A stretch of 64,000 nucleotides of DNA from Noviluteimonas sp052115395 (GCA_052115395.1 JBFRGO010000002.1); one strand, 5' to 3'. Positions 51,812-60,725 are shown, counted from the first letter of the stretch. Numbers and translations are program-made. The notes: generated by a model from the letters alone, not told the origin.

Positions 51812-52837
51812 TCAGCCGCCGGGGCGGAAGTTGATCGTGCGCGTCGTGGTGACCGGCGCATCGATGGGCGCGAACTTCCAGCGCTTCACCGCTGCAAGCG
51901 CCTCGCGATCGAACACGCGCGGCGGGGTGGCGTCGACGACGCGCGCAGCGGTGACCGTGCCGTCGGTACCGACGGTGATCTCCAGGCGGACTTCACCGCT
52001 CTGGTTGCGACGCGCGGCTTCGGCCGGGTAACGCGGCGCCGGCGTGGACACCGCGCGCAGGCCACCACCACCACCGGCCGGTGCGGCTGCGGTCTGTGCG
52101 GGCGCCTGCGCCGGTGCGCTGGCGGCCGCGGCCTTCTGCTGCGCTTCCTTCGCGGCGGCGGCTTCGCGATCGGCCGCAGCCTTCTTGTCGGCTTCGGCCT
52201 GCGCGGCCTGCTGCGCGGCGAGCTGCTGGGCCGCCTGTTGCTGCGCGGCCTGCTGCTGCGCCAGGCGGGTCTTCTCGAGTTCGGCCTGGCGCTTGGCGTC
52301 TTCCTCGGTCTTGACCTTGTCCTGTTCGGCGCGGGCGGCGACGGCCTGCTGCTGCTGCGCGATGGTCTGCTTCAGGCGCGGCAGGGCCGGCGCGGTGGCG
52401 TCGGTCTTTTCCATCAGCGCGTAGAGGCGCTGGGATTCGGCGAAGTCTTCGCGCTGGATGCTCTGCTCGGTCGCGATGAGCGCGTAGGGCATCAGGTCGG
52501 TCAGTGCGCTGGCCACCGCCGGATCGCTCGGGGCCTTGTCGCGCAGCGCGAGGTAGTACTCCATCGCGTTGTTGCCGGCCGGCGCGTACAAGCGCTGGTC
52601 GCGGAGCGCGGCGCTGGCCGATTCGCGCAGCTGGTCGGCGCTCATCGCGGCGACGGCTTCGGAAACGGCGGCGACCGGCTTCGCGGCGGCGGCGGCAGCC
52701 GCGGTGGCGCTGGTTGCGGTGCCTGCGGTCGTGGGACCTTCGGACTTGTTGCAGGCGGCGAGGGCGACGCCCATCGCGACCAGCACGAAAAGATGCATCC
52801 GCGTCACGCGCGGTTGCGGATTGGAACTTGCGTACAT
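51812..52837 (-). CDS. Lipoprotein with C-terminal TonB-like domain
   Basis: A 341-residue protein. It has a lipoprotein signal (LFVLVAMGVALAAC, Cys29, +2 Asn), a Gln/Ala/Lys/Glu-rich low-complexity coiled region (about 150-235), a Gly stretch, and a C-terminal TonB-like domain (about 255-341, with PAPRYPAEAARRNQSGEV and DREALAAVKRWKF). Usual TonB proteins are anchored by a transmembrane helix in the inner membrane. Here lipidation replaces it and the +2 residue does not call for inner-membrane retention. MHLFVLV at 52798 is an alternative start. No exbB or exbD is adjacent. Confidence 0.86.
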   Translation of the reverse strand: MYASSNPQPRVTRMHLFVLVAMGVALAACNKSEGPTTAGTATSATAAAAAAAKPVAAVSEAVAAMSADQLRESASAALRDQRLYAPAGNNAMEYYLALRDKAPSDPAVASALTDLMPYALIATEQSIQREDFAESQRLYALMEKTDATAPALPRLKQTIAQQQQAVAARAEQDKVKTEEDAKRQAELEKTRLAQQQAAQQQAAQQLAAQQAAQAEADKKAAADREAAAAKEAQQKAAAASAPAQAPAQTAAAPAGGGGGLRAVSTPAPRYPAEAARRNQSGEVRLEITVGTDGTVTAARVVDATPPRVFDREALAAVKRWKFAPIDAPVTTTRTINFRPGG

Positions 52838-52955
52838 AACGGAACCACTCCCCTGGTTGTGCCCCCTGGCGGGCACGTGTGCTAAGGACGCGACAGAGGC
52901 GGGCTTTTGTCAAGGTCCCGTGACGGAAATCGCACGCTTAACAGGCCAGCGAAGG

Positions 52956-54296
52956 CTACTTGCCGATGCAGAAGCTGCTGAAGATGTGGCCGAGCAGGGC
53001 GTCGGGCGCCACGCGCCCCGTGATTTCGCCGAGGGCGTCGTGCGCGGCGCGGAGGGATTCGGCGGCCAGGTCCAAGGCTTCCCGGGCGAGCTGACCGCGC
53101 GCGTCTTCCACGTGGAGCGCCGCACGTGCCAGGGCGTCGACGTGGCGGGCCCGGGCGGTGAAGGTGCCTTCTGCCGCGTCGGCGGCGTCGGCCCCGGAGA
53201 GGTGGCGCAGGCGCGCATGCAGGGTGTCGAGCCCCTGGCCGGTGCGCGCGGAAACGAAGACGGTGTCGTCGGTGCCTTCGAACGCGGTATCCAGCAAGTC
53301 GGCCTTGTTGTGGATCCAGAGGCGACTGGGGACATCGTCGATCGCATCGGCGACGGCGGCGCGACCGCGCTCGGGCTCGCGCGCATCGAGGACGACGATC
53401 GCCAGGTCCGCCCGCCGCAACTCTTCGCGTGCGCGACGCATGCCTTCGCGTTCGATCGCATCGCCGCCTTCGCGCAGCCCCGCGGTGTCGACCAGGGTGA
53501 GTTCGGCACCGTCGAGTCGGACGGTTTCGTGCAACAGATCGCGCGTGGTGCCGGCGATGTCGGTGACGATCGCGCGCTCGCTGCCGGCCAGGGCGTTGAG
53601 CAGCGAACTCTTGCCGGCGTTCGGCGGGCCGACGATCACCGCGTGCAATCCGTCGCGCAGCTTGCGGCCGCGTTCGGCATCGACGAGCAGTCGTGCGATC
53701 TGCGACGCGGCGCGTTCGAGGCCTGCGCGGACTTGTTCGCCGCCAAGGGTGTCGAGCGATTCGTCGGCGAAGTCGATGGCCGCTTCGACGTGCACGCGCA
53801 GGTGGAGCAATTCGGTGGCTACGGCATCGACGCGCTCGGAGAACACGCCATCCAGTGCGCGGCGCGCAGCGCGTGCGGCGCGGGTGTCGGCGGCGGCGAT
53901 CAGGTCGGCGACCGCTTCGGCCTGCGCGAGATCGAGTTTGCCGTTGAGGAAGGCGCGTTCGGAGAATTCGCCGGGGCGGGCGTCGCGGGCACCGAGCGCG
54001 CGACATGCAGCGACGATCCGCTGCAGCACGACCGGACTGCCATGCACCTGCAGTTCGACGACATGCTCGCCGGTGAAACTCGCCGGCGCCGCGAAGTACA
54101 GGGCGATGCCGTCGTCCAGCAATTCACCATCGGCGCGGATGCGCACGTAGTGCGCGTGGCGCGGCACCAGTGCGGCGCCGCACAGGGTTTCGGCGATCGC
54201 ACGACTGCGCGCGCCCGACAACCGCACCATCCCGACGCCACCGGCACCGGGCGCGGTGGCAATGGCGACGATGGTGTCGGTGTCGTGGTCGGTCAC
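52956..54296 (-). CDS. mnmE: tRNA modification GTPase MnmE (TrmE)
   Basis: With MnmG, builds the cmnm5U/mnm5U modification of wobble uridine in tRNA. The 446-residue protein has an N-terminal formyl-THF-binding domain, a helical domain and an inserted G domain with G1 GPPNAGKSS, G2/G3 DIAGTTRD and DTAGLRE, and G4 NKAD. The invariant C-terminal FCIGK is present. The start is a GTG at 54296 that overlaps the yidC stop (GTGA), so the pair is translationally coupled. Confidence 0.97.
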   Translation of the reverse strand: MTDHDTDTIVAIATAPGAGGVGMVRLSGARSRAIAETLCGAALVPRHAHYVRIRADGELLDDGIALYFAAPASFTGEHVVELQVHGSPVVLQRIVAACRALGARDARPGEFSERAFLNGKLDLAQAEAVADLIAAADTRAARAARRALDGVFSERVDAVATELLHLRVHVEAAIDFADESLDTLGGEQVRAGLERAASQIARLLVDAERGRKLRDGLHAVIVGPPNAGKSSLLNALAGSERAIVTDIAGTTRDLLHETVRLDGAELTLVDTAGLREGGDAIEREGMRRAREELRRADLAIVVLDAREPERGRAAVADAIDDVPSRLWIHNKADLLDTAFEGTDDTVFVSARTGQGLDTLHARLRHLSGADAADAAEGTFTARARHVDALARAALHVEDARGQLAREALDLAAESLRAAHDALGEITGRVAPDALLGHIFSSFCIGK

Positions 54297-56008
54297 GCCT
54301 TGGCGGGACTCGTCGTGGCCGCGTCGCGCTTGAGCATCCACCACTGCTGCAGCAGGCCGAGCGCGCCGTTGGTCACCCAGTACAGAACCAGGCCGGCCGG
54401 GAAGAAGATCATCGTCACGCCGATCACCAGCGGCATCAGCTGCATCATCTTCTGCTGCGTCGGATCCATGCCCGCGGTCGGCGCGAGGCGCTGCGTGCCC
54501 CACATGATCGCGACGTTGATGATCGGCAACACGAAGAAGGGATCGCGCGCGGAAAGATTGTCGATCCACAGCGCCCACGGCGCGTGGCGAAGTTCGACCG
54601 ATTCGGAAAGCATCCAATACAGCGCCAGGAAGATCGGCATCTGGATGAGCAGCGGCAGGCAGCCCGTCGCCGGATTCACCTTCTCCTTCTTGTACAACTC
54701 CATCGTCGCCATCTGCAGCTTCTGGCGGTCGTCGCCGTAGCGCTCCTTCAACTGCTGCATGCGCGGCTGCAACTTGCGCATCTTCGCCATCGACTGGAAT
54801 TGCTTGGCGGCGATCGGGAACAGCAGTGCGCGGATCAGGATCACCAGGCCGACGATCGACCAACCCCAGTTGCCGATGACCGAATGGATCGCCGAGAGCA
54901 CGACGAACAGCCAGCCGGCGAGCGTGGCCATGATCGAGAAGCGCGAGAAATCCACCGCGCGCGTCAGGCCCGGCACGTTCTGCGCTTCGATCGCGCTCAC
55001 CAACTTCGGACCCACCCACAGACGTGCATGCGTTTCCGCGGTCTGGCCGGGCGCGACGTTGACGCCGGGGCCGAGCGCGCGCACGACGTAATGCGTGATG
55101 CCGCCTTCCTGCGTGGTGGTGAGCGTGAATTTCGACTTGTCCTGGTCGCCCGGGATCCACGCCGTGAAGAAGTAATGCTGCAGCAGCGCGATCCAGCCGC
55201 CGGTCGCGTCCTTGTCGAGCGTGCCGTCGTCGACGAAGTCCTGGTACTTGCGGCGCTCGTACTTGTCGCCGGGCGTGTACCAGGTGGCGCCGTGGAAGGC
55301 GAAGGCTTCGGGATTGGTGTAACCGGTCTTCTGCGGCGGCGGGTTGCGCACGAGTTGGCGGTAGACGTAGCCCTGCCAGTTCGCGGCGCCGTGGTTGACC
55401 ACTTCATCGCGCACTTCGATGGCGTAGCCGCCGCGCGGGAAGGTGTAGGTGCGGCGGATGGTCACGCCGTTCGGACCGGTCCAGGTGAAGGGAACGGCAA
55501 TCGAATTCTGTCCCGCGGCGAGCGTGAAGTTGCGCGTGGCGCCTTCGGGCACGAACGCAGCCAGATGGTCGGGCGCGGGGCCCGAGCTGCTGACCCAACC
55601 GCTCTGCGCTTCGTAGAAGCGCGCCGGGTCGGCGTCGAACAGCGTGACGTTGCCGGTGTCCTCGGACTTGGCCTCGCTCGGGAACTTCAACAGTTCGGCG
55701 TTGCGCACGTTGCCGCCGTCGAGCGTGATCTTCAGCGTGTCGGTGGTGACGGTAACCGCGTCACTCGACTGCGCGCGCGCCGTGGCCGTCGTCGGCACGC
55801 CGGCTTGTGCAGGTGCGCTCGGCACGCCGGCCGCCGCGGCGGTGGGCGCGCTCGGCACGGCACCGGGCACCACGCCGTTGGCGGAAGCGGTTTGCGTCAC
55901 GGCCGGCGGCGTTTGCAGCGCGGCGGTGTGCTCCTTGTTCCACTCCATCCAGAGCAGCGTCGCCACCAGGATCCAGGCGATAACGAGGAAGACGCGGGTC
56001 TGGTTCAT
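54293..56008 (-). CDS. yidC: Membrane protein insertase YidC
   Basis: Inner-membrane insertase that works with or without SecYEG. The 571-residue protein is the long gram-negative type. A first transmembrane helix (about residues 5-20) and a Pro/Ala-rich linker precede a large periplasmic beta-domain (about 85-345). The conserved insertase core at about 350-560 starts near NWGWSIVGLVILIRALLFP and includes MPIFLALYWMLSESVELR. It is flanked by rnpA (54 bases upstream) and mnmE (overlapping). The small gene yidD, usual between rnpA and yidC, is absent. Confidence 0.97.
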   Translation of the reverse strand: MNQTRVFLVIAWILVATLLWMEWNKEHTAALQTPPAVTQTASANGVVPGAVPSAPTAAAAGVPSAPAQAGVPTTATARAQSSDAVTVTTDTLKITLDGGNVRNAELLKFPSEAKSEDTGNVTLFDADPARFYEAQSGWVSSSGPAPDHLAAFVPEGATRNFTLAAGQNSIAVPFTWTGPNGVTIRRTYTFPRGGYAIEVRDEVVNHGAANWQGYVYRQLVRNPPPQKTGYTNPEAFAFHGATWYTPGDKYERRKYQDFVDDGTLDKDATGGWIALLQHYFFTAWIPGDQDKSKFTLTTTQEGGITHYVVRALGPGVNVAPGQTAETHARLWVGPKLVSAIEAQNVPGLTRAVDFSRFSIMATLAGWLFVVLSAIHSVIGNWGWSIVGLVILIRALLFPIAAKQFQSMAKMRKLQPRMQQLKERYGDDRQKLQMATMELYKKEKVNPATGCLPLLIQMPIFLALYWMLSESVELRHAPWALWIDNLSARDPFFVLPIINVAIMWGTQRLAPTAGMDPTQQKMMQLMPLVIGVTMIFFPAGLVLYWVTNGALGLLQQWWMLKRDAATTSPAKA

Positions 56009-56062
56009 TCAGGAGGGCTCGGGCGGCAGGATGCGCGCGCAGCGAATGCAGCGCGCGAAAGT

Positions 56063-56470
56063 TCAAGGGGATGGGGGCGGATCGCCCGGCAGGCAAGCGG
56101 CGGGCATTGTGCCGCCGGCAGACGAGGGGGGCAACGCGCCGGCGCGACGGAAGAGCGAGATCATTGCCGCGCGGAGTGCTTTCCCGTCGCTTGTTCGCGC
56201 TGCGGCGCGCAGCACCAGCACGTAATCGCCAGCGGCGAGCTGAAGTCGAAGTGTGCGGAATTCGGCGCGGAGCACGCGCTTGATGCGATTGCGGCCGACG
56301 GCGCGCGGATCGACCTTGCGCGACACGGCAAGCCCCAGGCGCGCAGGCGCGGTGCCGCCGAGCCAGTGCAGGCTCATGAGGGGATCTGCGTTGCGTCGAC
56401 CATCGGCGAACACCCGGTCGAACTCGGCCCGCTGGCGGACGCGGGCACTGCGGGGCAGGCCGGCGTCCAT
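56063..56470 (-). CDS. rnpA: Ribonuclease P protein component
   Basis: Basic protein subunit of RNase P, which matures the 5' ends of tRNAs. The 135-residue product starts MDAGLPRSARVRQRAEFDRVF and has the RNA-binding signature AVGRNRIKRVLRAEFR. A Pro/Gly/Ser-rich tail of about 25 residues follows the core and is longer than in E. coli. The start at 56470 fits the family; a frame extension runs back through rpmH in another phase and is rejected. It follows rpmH by 80 bases. Confidence 0.95.
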   Translation of the reverse strand: MDAGLPRSARVRQRAEFDRVFADGRRNADPLMSLHWLGGTAPARLGLAVSRKVDPRAVGRNRIKRVLRAEFRTLRLQLAAGDYVLVLRAAARTSDGKALRAAMISLFRRAGALPPSSAGGTMPAACLPGDPPPSP

Positions 56471-56550
56471 GGGGTCGGTTCGCGCGTGATCGGTTGTCGT
56501 CAGGTCTGGCGTTGCCGCCAAGTCCGGCACGGCCACGAAGGCCGGGCGGG

Positions 56551-56691
56551 TCAGACGGTCAGGCGACGACGGCCCTTGGCGCGACGACGTGCGAGGACCT
56601 TGCGGCCGTCGGCGGTCTTCATGCGGGCACGGAAGCCGTGGTCGCGCTTGCGCTTCAAATTGCTGGGCTGGTAGGTGCGCTTGGTGGCCAT
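56551..56691 (-). CDS. rpmH: 50S ribosomal protein L34
   Basis: A 46-residue, very basic ribosomal protein beginning MATKRTYQPSNLKRKRDHGF and ending GRRRLTV. This is the full conserved L34 sequence and it is too short for most ORF calling. It is the first gene of the rpmH-rnpA-yidC-mnmE block that flanks dnaA in gammaproteobacteria. A good sigma-70-type promoter lies upstream at 56731-56760, in the 216-base gap shared with dnaA. Confidence 0.98.
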   Translation of the reverse strand: MATKRTYQPSNLKRKRDHGFRARMKTADGRKVLARRRAKGRRRLTV

Positions 56692-56730
56692 GATGCGGCT
56701 CGCGTGCGGTTTTTGCGGACAAGACCCGAA

Positions 56731-56760
56731 AGTCTAGCGGGGCAATGCAGTGATGGTCAA
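56731..56760 (-). promoter_or_regulatory. Probable rpmH promoter
   Basis: On the minus strand TTGACC (56760-56755), an 18-base spacer, then TAGACT (56736-56731), five of six and four of six consensus bases. The -10 is 40 bases upstream of the rpmH ATG. Confidence 0.6.
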
Positions 56761-56797
56761 CTCAAATCACGATTGCAGACGGGCGGCGCGGTTTACG

Positions 56798-56848
56798 TTG
56801 GCGCATCCGGGTGCCGGTGGTAGTCTGCCTTTCTCCCACTTATCCACA
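56798..56848 (+). promoter_or_regulatory. Probable dnaA promoter with DnaA box
   Basis: TTGGCG (56798-56803), a 17-base spacer and TAGTCT (56821-56826) form a moderate sigma-70-type promoter. A consensus DnaA box TTATCCACA follows at 56840-56848, just past the expected transcription start, a place suited to autorepression by DnaA. Confidence 0.5.
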
Positions 56849-56907
56849 GCATCGTGCGGGTTGCCCCCGCTCGCGTGCTGGCTTGTCGACGGACACCGTA
56901 ACGCGCG

Positions 56908-58230
56908 ATGGAAGCCTGGCCCCGCTGTCTCGAACGCCTCGAAGCCGAATATCCGGCTGAAGACGTCCATACCTGGCTCAAGCCCTTGCAGGCCCGCCTC
57001 CGCGACGATGGACTGGTCCTCTACGCGCCCAATGCCTTCGTGATGGAAGAGGTGCGCGCGCGCTATCTCGACCGCATCCGCGAGCTGGTCGCACATTACG
57101 CGGGCAGCGCCGATGTCAGCCTGGAAATCGGAGCGTTGCGTCGCGATCCGCCGCCCTCGTCGGCACCTTCGATGCCCGCGCGCGCGCCGGCGCCGATCGA
57201 GCCGTTCCAGGGCAACCTCGACACGCATTACACCTTCGACAACTTCGTCGAAGGCCGCAGCAACCAGCTCGGGCGCGCCGCCGCATGGCAGGCCGCGCTC
57301 AAGCCCGGCGATCGTTCGCACAATCCGCTGTTGTTGTACGGCGGCACGGGCCTGGGCAAGACGCACCTGATGTTCGCCGCCGGCAACGCGATGCGCGAAA
57401 GCAATCCGCGGATGCGCGTGATGTACCTGCGCAGCGAGCAGTTCTTCAGCGCGATGATGAAGGCGCTGCAGGACAAGACGATGGACGCCTTCAAACGGCA
57501 GTTCCAACAGGTCGACGCGCTGCTGATCGACGACATCCAGTTCTTCGCCGGCAAGGACCGCACGCAGGAGGAGTTCTTCCACACCTTCAACGCGCTGTTC
57601 GACGGCAAGCAGCAGATCATCCTGACCTGCGATCGCTATCCGCGCGAAGTCGAGGGCCTGGAGCCGCGGCTGAAATCGCGCCTGGCGTGGGGCTTGTCGG
57701 TGGCCATCGAACCGCCGGATTTCGAAACGCGCGCGCAGATCGTGTTGTCCAAGGCGCGCGAGCGCGGGGCGAACCTGCCCGAAGACGTGGCCTTCCTGAT
57801 CGCCAAGAAGATGCGCTCCAACGTGCGCGACCTCGAAGGCGCGCTCAACACGCTGTCGGCGCGCGCCAACTTCACCGGCCGCGCGATCACGCCGGAGTTC
57901 GCGCAGGAGACGCTGCGCGATCTGTTGCGCGCGCAGCAGCAGGCGATCGGCATCCCCAACATCCAGAAGACCGTGGCAGACTACTACGGCCTGCAGGTCA
58001 AGGATTTGTTGTCGAAACGGCGGACGCGTTCGCTCGCTCGCCCGCGCCAGGTGGCAATGGCGCTGGCCAAGGAGCTGACCGAACACAGCCTGCCCGAGAT
58101 CGGCGACGCGTTCGCCGGTCGCGACCACACGACCGTCCTGCACGGCTGCCGGCAGGTCAGGACGCTGATGGAGACCGACGGCAAGCTGCGGGAAGATTGG
58201 GACAAGCTCATCCGCAAACTCAGTGAATGA
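56908..58230 (+). CDS. dnaA: Chromosomal replication initiator protein DnaA
   Basis: AAA+ initiator that binds DnaA boxes and opens oriC. The 440-residue protein has domain I (about 1-75, DnaB and regulator contacts), a short Pro-rich domain II (about 80-100), domain III with Walker A GGTGLGKT at 145-152 and Walker B LLIDDIQF, and C-terminal domain IV with the DNA-binding signature GRDHTTVLHGCRQV. A DnaA box precedes the gene and the probable origin follows it. Confidence 0.98.
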   Translation: MEAWPRCLERLEAEYPAEDVHTWLKPLQARLRDDGLVLYAPNAFVMEEVRARYLDRIRELVAHYAGSADVSLEIGALRRDPPPSSAPSMPARAPAPIEPFQGNLDTHYTFDNFVEGRSNQLGRAAAWQAALKPGDRSHNPLLLYGGTGLGKTHLMFAAGNAMRESNPRMRVMYLRSEQFFSAMMKALQDKTMDAFKRQFQQVDALLIDDIQFFAGKDRTQEEFFHTFNALFDGKQQIILTCDRYPREVEGLEPRLKSRLAWGLSVAIEPPDFETRAQIVLSKARERGANLPEDVAFLIAKKMRSNVRDLEGALNTLSARANFTGRAITPEFAQETLRDLLRAQQQAIGIPNIQKTVADYYGLQVKDLLSKRRTRSLARPRQVAMALAKELTEHSLPEIGDAFAGRDHTTVLHGCRQVRTLMETDGKLREDWDKLIRKLSE

Positions 58231-58456
58231 GTCGGGGGCAAGTTGTGGATAAGGCGTCACCCAACCAGGGGGCAGCAGTTTTATCCACAACTTTTCCCGG
58301 GGCCGGCGCCCGGTTTGTACACGCTTTGCTCACGTCGATAAACGTTTCAGGATCAATCAGTTAAGCCTGCAATACCCAGATTTTTGCGACACCAAGCACC
58401 ACCACTCTTTTGATTTATCCATCCTTCCAGAGCTTGGACCCGGGGAACCAGACCGC
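58231..58456. other. Probable replication origin oriC (dnaA-dnaN gap)
   Basis: The 226-base gap has two consensus DnaA boxes facing each other: TGTGGATAA at 58244-58252 (reverse) and TTATCCACA at 58281-58289 (forward). A variant box, TTGTACACG, follows near 58314, and TTATCCATC lies near 58410. The right half (about 58325-58435) is much more AT-rich than the region around it, including AGATTTTTGCG and CTCTTTTGATTT, and suits duplex unwinding. Position between dnaA and dnaN is the usual one in this group. The exact unwinding element is inferred. Confidence 0.8.
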
Positions 58457-59557
58457 ATGCGTTTCAGCCTGCAACGCGAAGTCTTCCTGAAGCCGTTGGC
58501 GCAAGTCGTCAATGTCGTCGAACGTCGCCAGACCCTCCCGGTCCTCGCCAACCTGCTGGTGCAGGTGCGCGCAGGGCAGCTGTCGCTGACCGGCACGGAC
58601 CTGGAAGTGGAAATGGTCGCGCGCCATGCCGTCGACGACGCGCAGGACGGCGAGACGACGATCCCGGCCCGCAAATTGTTCGAGATCGTCCGTGCCCTGC
58701 CCGATGGCAGTAAGGTCACCGTCTCGCAGTCCGGCGACAAGGTCACGGTGTCTGCGGGTCGCAGCCGGTTCACCCTGGCGAGCCTGCCGGCCAACGACTT
58801 CCCGTCGGTCGACGAAGTCGAAGCCACCGAACGCGTGCGCGTGCCGGAAGCCGGCCTCAAGGAATTGATCGAGCGCACTGCATTCGCGATGGCGCAGCAG
58901 GATGTCCGTTATTACCTCAACGGCTTGCTGTTCGACCTGCGCGACAAGACGCTGCGCTGCGTGGCCACCGACGGCCACCGCCTTGCGCTGTGCGAAGCCC
59001 CGCTCGATGGCGGCGCCCAGGCCAAGCGCCAGATCATCGTGCCGCGCAAGGGCGTGCAGGAGCTGCAGCGCCTGCTGGAAGGCGGCGATCGCGAGCTCGA
59101 ACTCGAAGTCGGCCGCAACCACATCCGCGTCAAGCGCGACGATGTGACTTTCACCAGCAAGCTCATCGACGGTCGGTTCCCTGACTACGAGGCCGTGATT
59201 CCGATCGGCGCCGACCGCGAGGTCAAGGTGGACCGCGAAGTCCTGCGTGCCGCCTTGCAGCGCGCCGCGATCCTTTCGAACGAGAAGTACCGCGGTGTCC
59301 GCGTCGAGGTCTCGCCCGGCCAGCTGCGCATCAACGCGCACAACCCCGAGCAGGAAGAAGCGCAGGAAGAAATCGAAGCCGATACCCGCGTCGACGGCCT
59401 GGCGATCGGCTTCAACGTGAATTACCTGTTGGATGCTCTCTCCGCCCTGCGCGACGAGCACGTCATCCTCCAGCTGCGCGACGCCAACTCCTCCGCACTC
59501 GTTCGCGAGGCCGGGAGTGAGAAGTGCCGCCATGTGGTGATGCCGCTTCGCCTGTGA
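58457..59557 (+). CDS. dnaN: DNA polymerase III beta sliding clamp
   Basis: Ring-shaped processivity clamp that tethers polymerase III to DNA. The 366-residue protein starts MRFSLQREVFLKPLAQVVNV and consists of three similar domains, ending near CRHVVMPLRL, the usual C-terminus. Length is exact for the family. It lies directly right of oriC. A parS site and a hairpin lie in the 73 bases between it and recF. Confidence 0.98.
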   Translation: MRFSLQREVFLKPLAQVVNVVERRQTLPVLANLLVQVRAGQLSLTGTDLEVEMVARHAVDDAQDGETTIPARKLFEIVRALPDGSKVTVSQSGDKVTVSAGRSRFTLASLPANDFPSVDEVEATERVRVPEAGLKELIERTAFAMAQQDVRYYLNGLLFDLRDKTLRCVATDGHRLALCEAPLDGGAQAKRQIIVPRKGVQELQRLLEGGDRELELEVGRNHIRVKRDDVTFTSKLIDGRFPDYEAVIPIGADREVKVDREVLRAALQRAAILSNEKYRGVRVEVSPGQLRINAHNPEQEEAQEEIEADTRVDGLAIGFNVNYLLDALSALRDEHVILQLRDANSSALVREAGSEKCRHVVMPLRL

Positions 59558-59566
59558 TCCGGCCTC

Positions 59567-59582
59567 TGTTCCACGTGGAACG
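59567..59582. other. parS centromere-like site 1
   Basis: TGTTCCACGTGGAACG, with a perfect 14-bp palindrome GTTCCACGTGGAAC. This matches the ParB-binding parS consensus used in pseudomonads and related gammaproteobacteria. It is 10 bases after the dnaN stop and about 1.2 kb from the probable origin. parA and parB are not in the window. Confidence 0.85.
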
Positions 59583-59586
59583 CGCA

Positions 59587-59619
59587 AGAACGCCCGGCCT
59601 GGTCCGGGCGTTCTGCTTT
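59587..59619 (+). terminator. Terminator-like hairpin between dnaN and recF
   Basis: Perfect 11-bp stem AGAACGCCCGG/CCGGGCGTTCT with a six-base loop, then GCTTTGG. It ends 12 bases before the recF ATG, so it may reduce readthrough into recF or shape its translation start. The T-run is short. Confidence 0.6.
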
Positions 59620-59630
59620 GGGGCCTGTTG

Positions 59631-60725
59631 ATGCGAATCACCCGGTTGGACATCAGTGGGCTGCGGCGCTTTGAGACGGTCTCGTTCGCGCCCGACCCGG
59701 CGCTCAACCTGCTGACCGGCCCCAATGGCGCCGGCAAGACCTCGGTCCTGGAGGCCATGCACCTCATGGCCTACGGGCGGAGCTTTCGTGGCCGGGTTCG
59801 TGACGGCCTCATCCGCCAGGGCGCCCCTGCCCTCGAGGTCTTCGTGGAGTGGGAGGAAACCGGTGGCCGCACTCGCAAAGCGGGTCTACGGCACACCGGG
59901 GCCACCTGGCAGGGCCGCTTGGATGGCGCGGACGTCGCACATCTCGGCGAGCTCTGCGCCGCACTGGCGGTTGTGACCTTCGAGCCCGGCAGCCACGAGC
60001 TGGTGACCGGTGGTGCGGAGAACCGCCGCCGCCTTCTGGATTGGGGTCTGTTCCACGTGGAACCGGACTTCCTTCGCGTGTGGCGCCGCTATACACGTGC
60101 CCTGAAGCAGCGGAACGCCCTGCTCAAAGCCGGGGCCCGTACGGCAGAGCTCGACGGGTGGGAACACGAGCTGGCCGAGAGTGGCGAAGCCATCACGCGC
60201 AGCCGCGAAACCTACCTCGGCCAGTGGCAGCCCCGTTTCGCTGGCGAGGGAGCCACGCTGGCGCCGGCCTTGGGGATCGAACACCTCACGCTTCAGCCCG
60301 GTTGGCGGCGTGATGAGGTCAGCCTGTCCGACGCCCTCCTGCTCGCCCGCCAGCGCGACCTCGCCATGGGCTTCACCAGCGTGGGCCCGCACCGCGCGGA
60401 CTGGCGGATCGGATTCACGGGGATCCCGGGCCGCGATGCGTTGTCCCGCGGACAAGCCAAGCTCACTGCCCTTGCGCTTCTCCTGTCGCAGGCGCGGCTC
60501 CACGCAGGCCTGGCGGGCGACTGGCCGGTCATCGCGCTCGATGACCTGGCGTCCGAACTCGATCGCACGCACCAGGCCCGCGTCGTCGACGACCTTGTGG
60601 CCACGGGCGCGCAAGTCTTCGTGACTGGCACCGATGCGCCGGAGGCTCTGCTGGCGCACACAGGGCGCCTGCTGCGCGTGCACGTCGAGGAAGGCCGGCT
60701 CCACCCTGAAGGACAGCACGGCTGA
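59631..60725 (+). CDS. recF: DNA replication and repair protein RecF
   Basis: SMC-like ATPase that helps load RecA at gaps with RecO and RecR. The 364-residue protein has Walker A GPNGAGKTS at residues 30-38, the signature SRGQAKLTALALLLSQA, and Walker B VIALDDLASELD. The ATG at 59631 is chosen over the TTG directly before it. A second parS palindrome is embedded in the coding sequence, where it encodes GLFHVEP. A terminator-like hairpin follows. Confidence 0.96.
   Translation: MRITRLDISGLRRFETVSFAPDPALNLLTGPNGAGKTSVLEAMHLMAYGRSFRGRVRDGLIRQGAPALEVFVEWEETGGRTRKAGLRHTGATWQGRLDGADVAHLGELCAALAVVTFEPGSHELVTGGAENRRRLLDWGLFHVEPDFLRVWRRYTRALKQRNALLKAGARTAELDGWEHELAESGEAITRSRETYLGQWQPRFAGEGATLAPALGIEHLTLQPGWRRDEVSLSDALLLARQRDLAMGFTSVGPHRADWRIGFTGIPGRDALSRGQAKLTALALLLSQARLHAGLAGDWPVIALDDLASELDRTHQARVVDDLVATGAQVFVTGTDAPEALLAHTGRLLRVHVEEGRLHPEGQHG
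60049..60064. other. parS centromere-like site 2 inside recF
   Basis: TGTTCCACGTGGAACC, sharing the same perfect 14-bp palindrome as the first parS site 482 bases away. It lies within recF codons for LFHVEP, so it is constrained both as protein and as ParB site. Confidence 0.85.

Noticed and set aside
56471..56722. N-terminal extension of rnpA through rpmH
   Set aside because: It overlaps the fully conserved L34 gene in another frame; RnpA proteins start at the MDAGLPRSAR equivalent.
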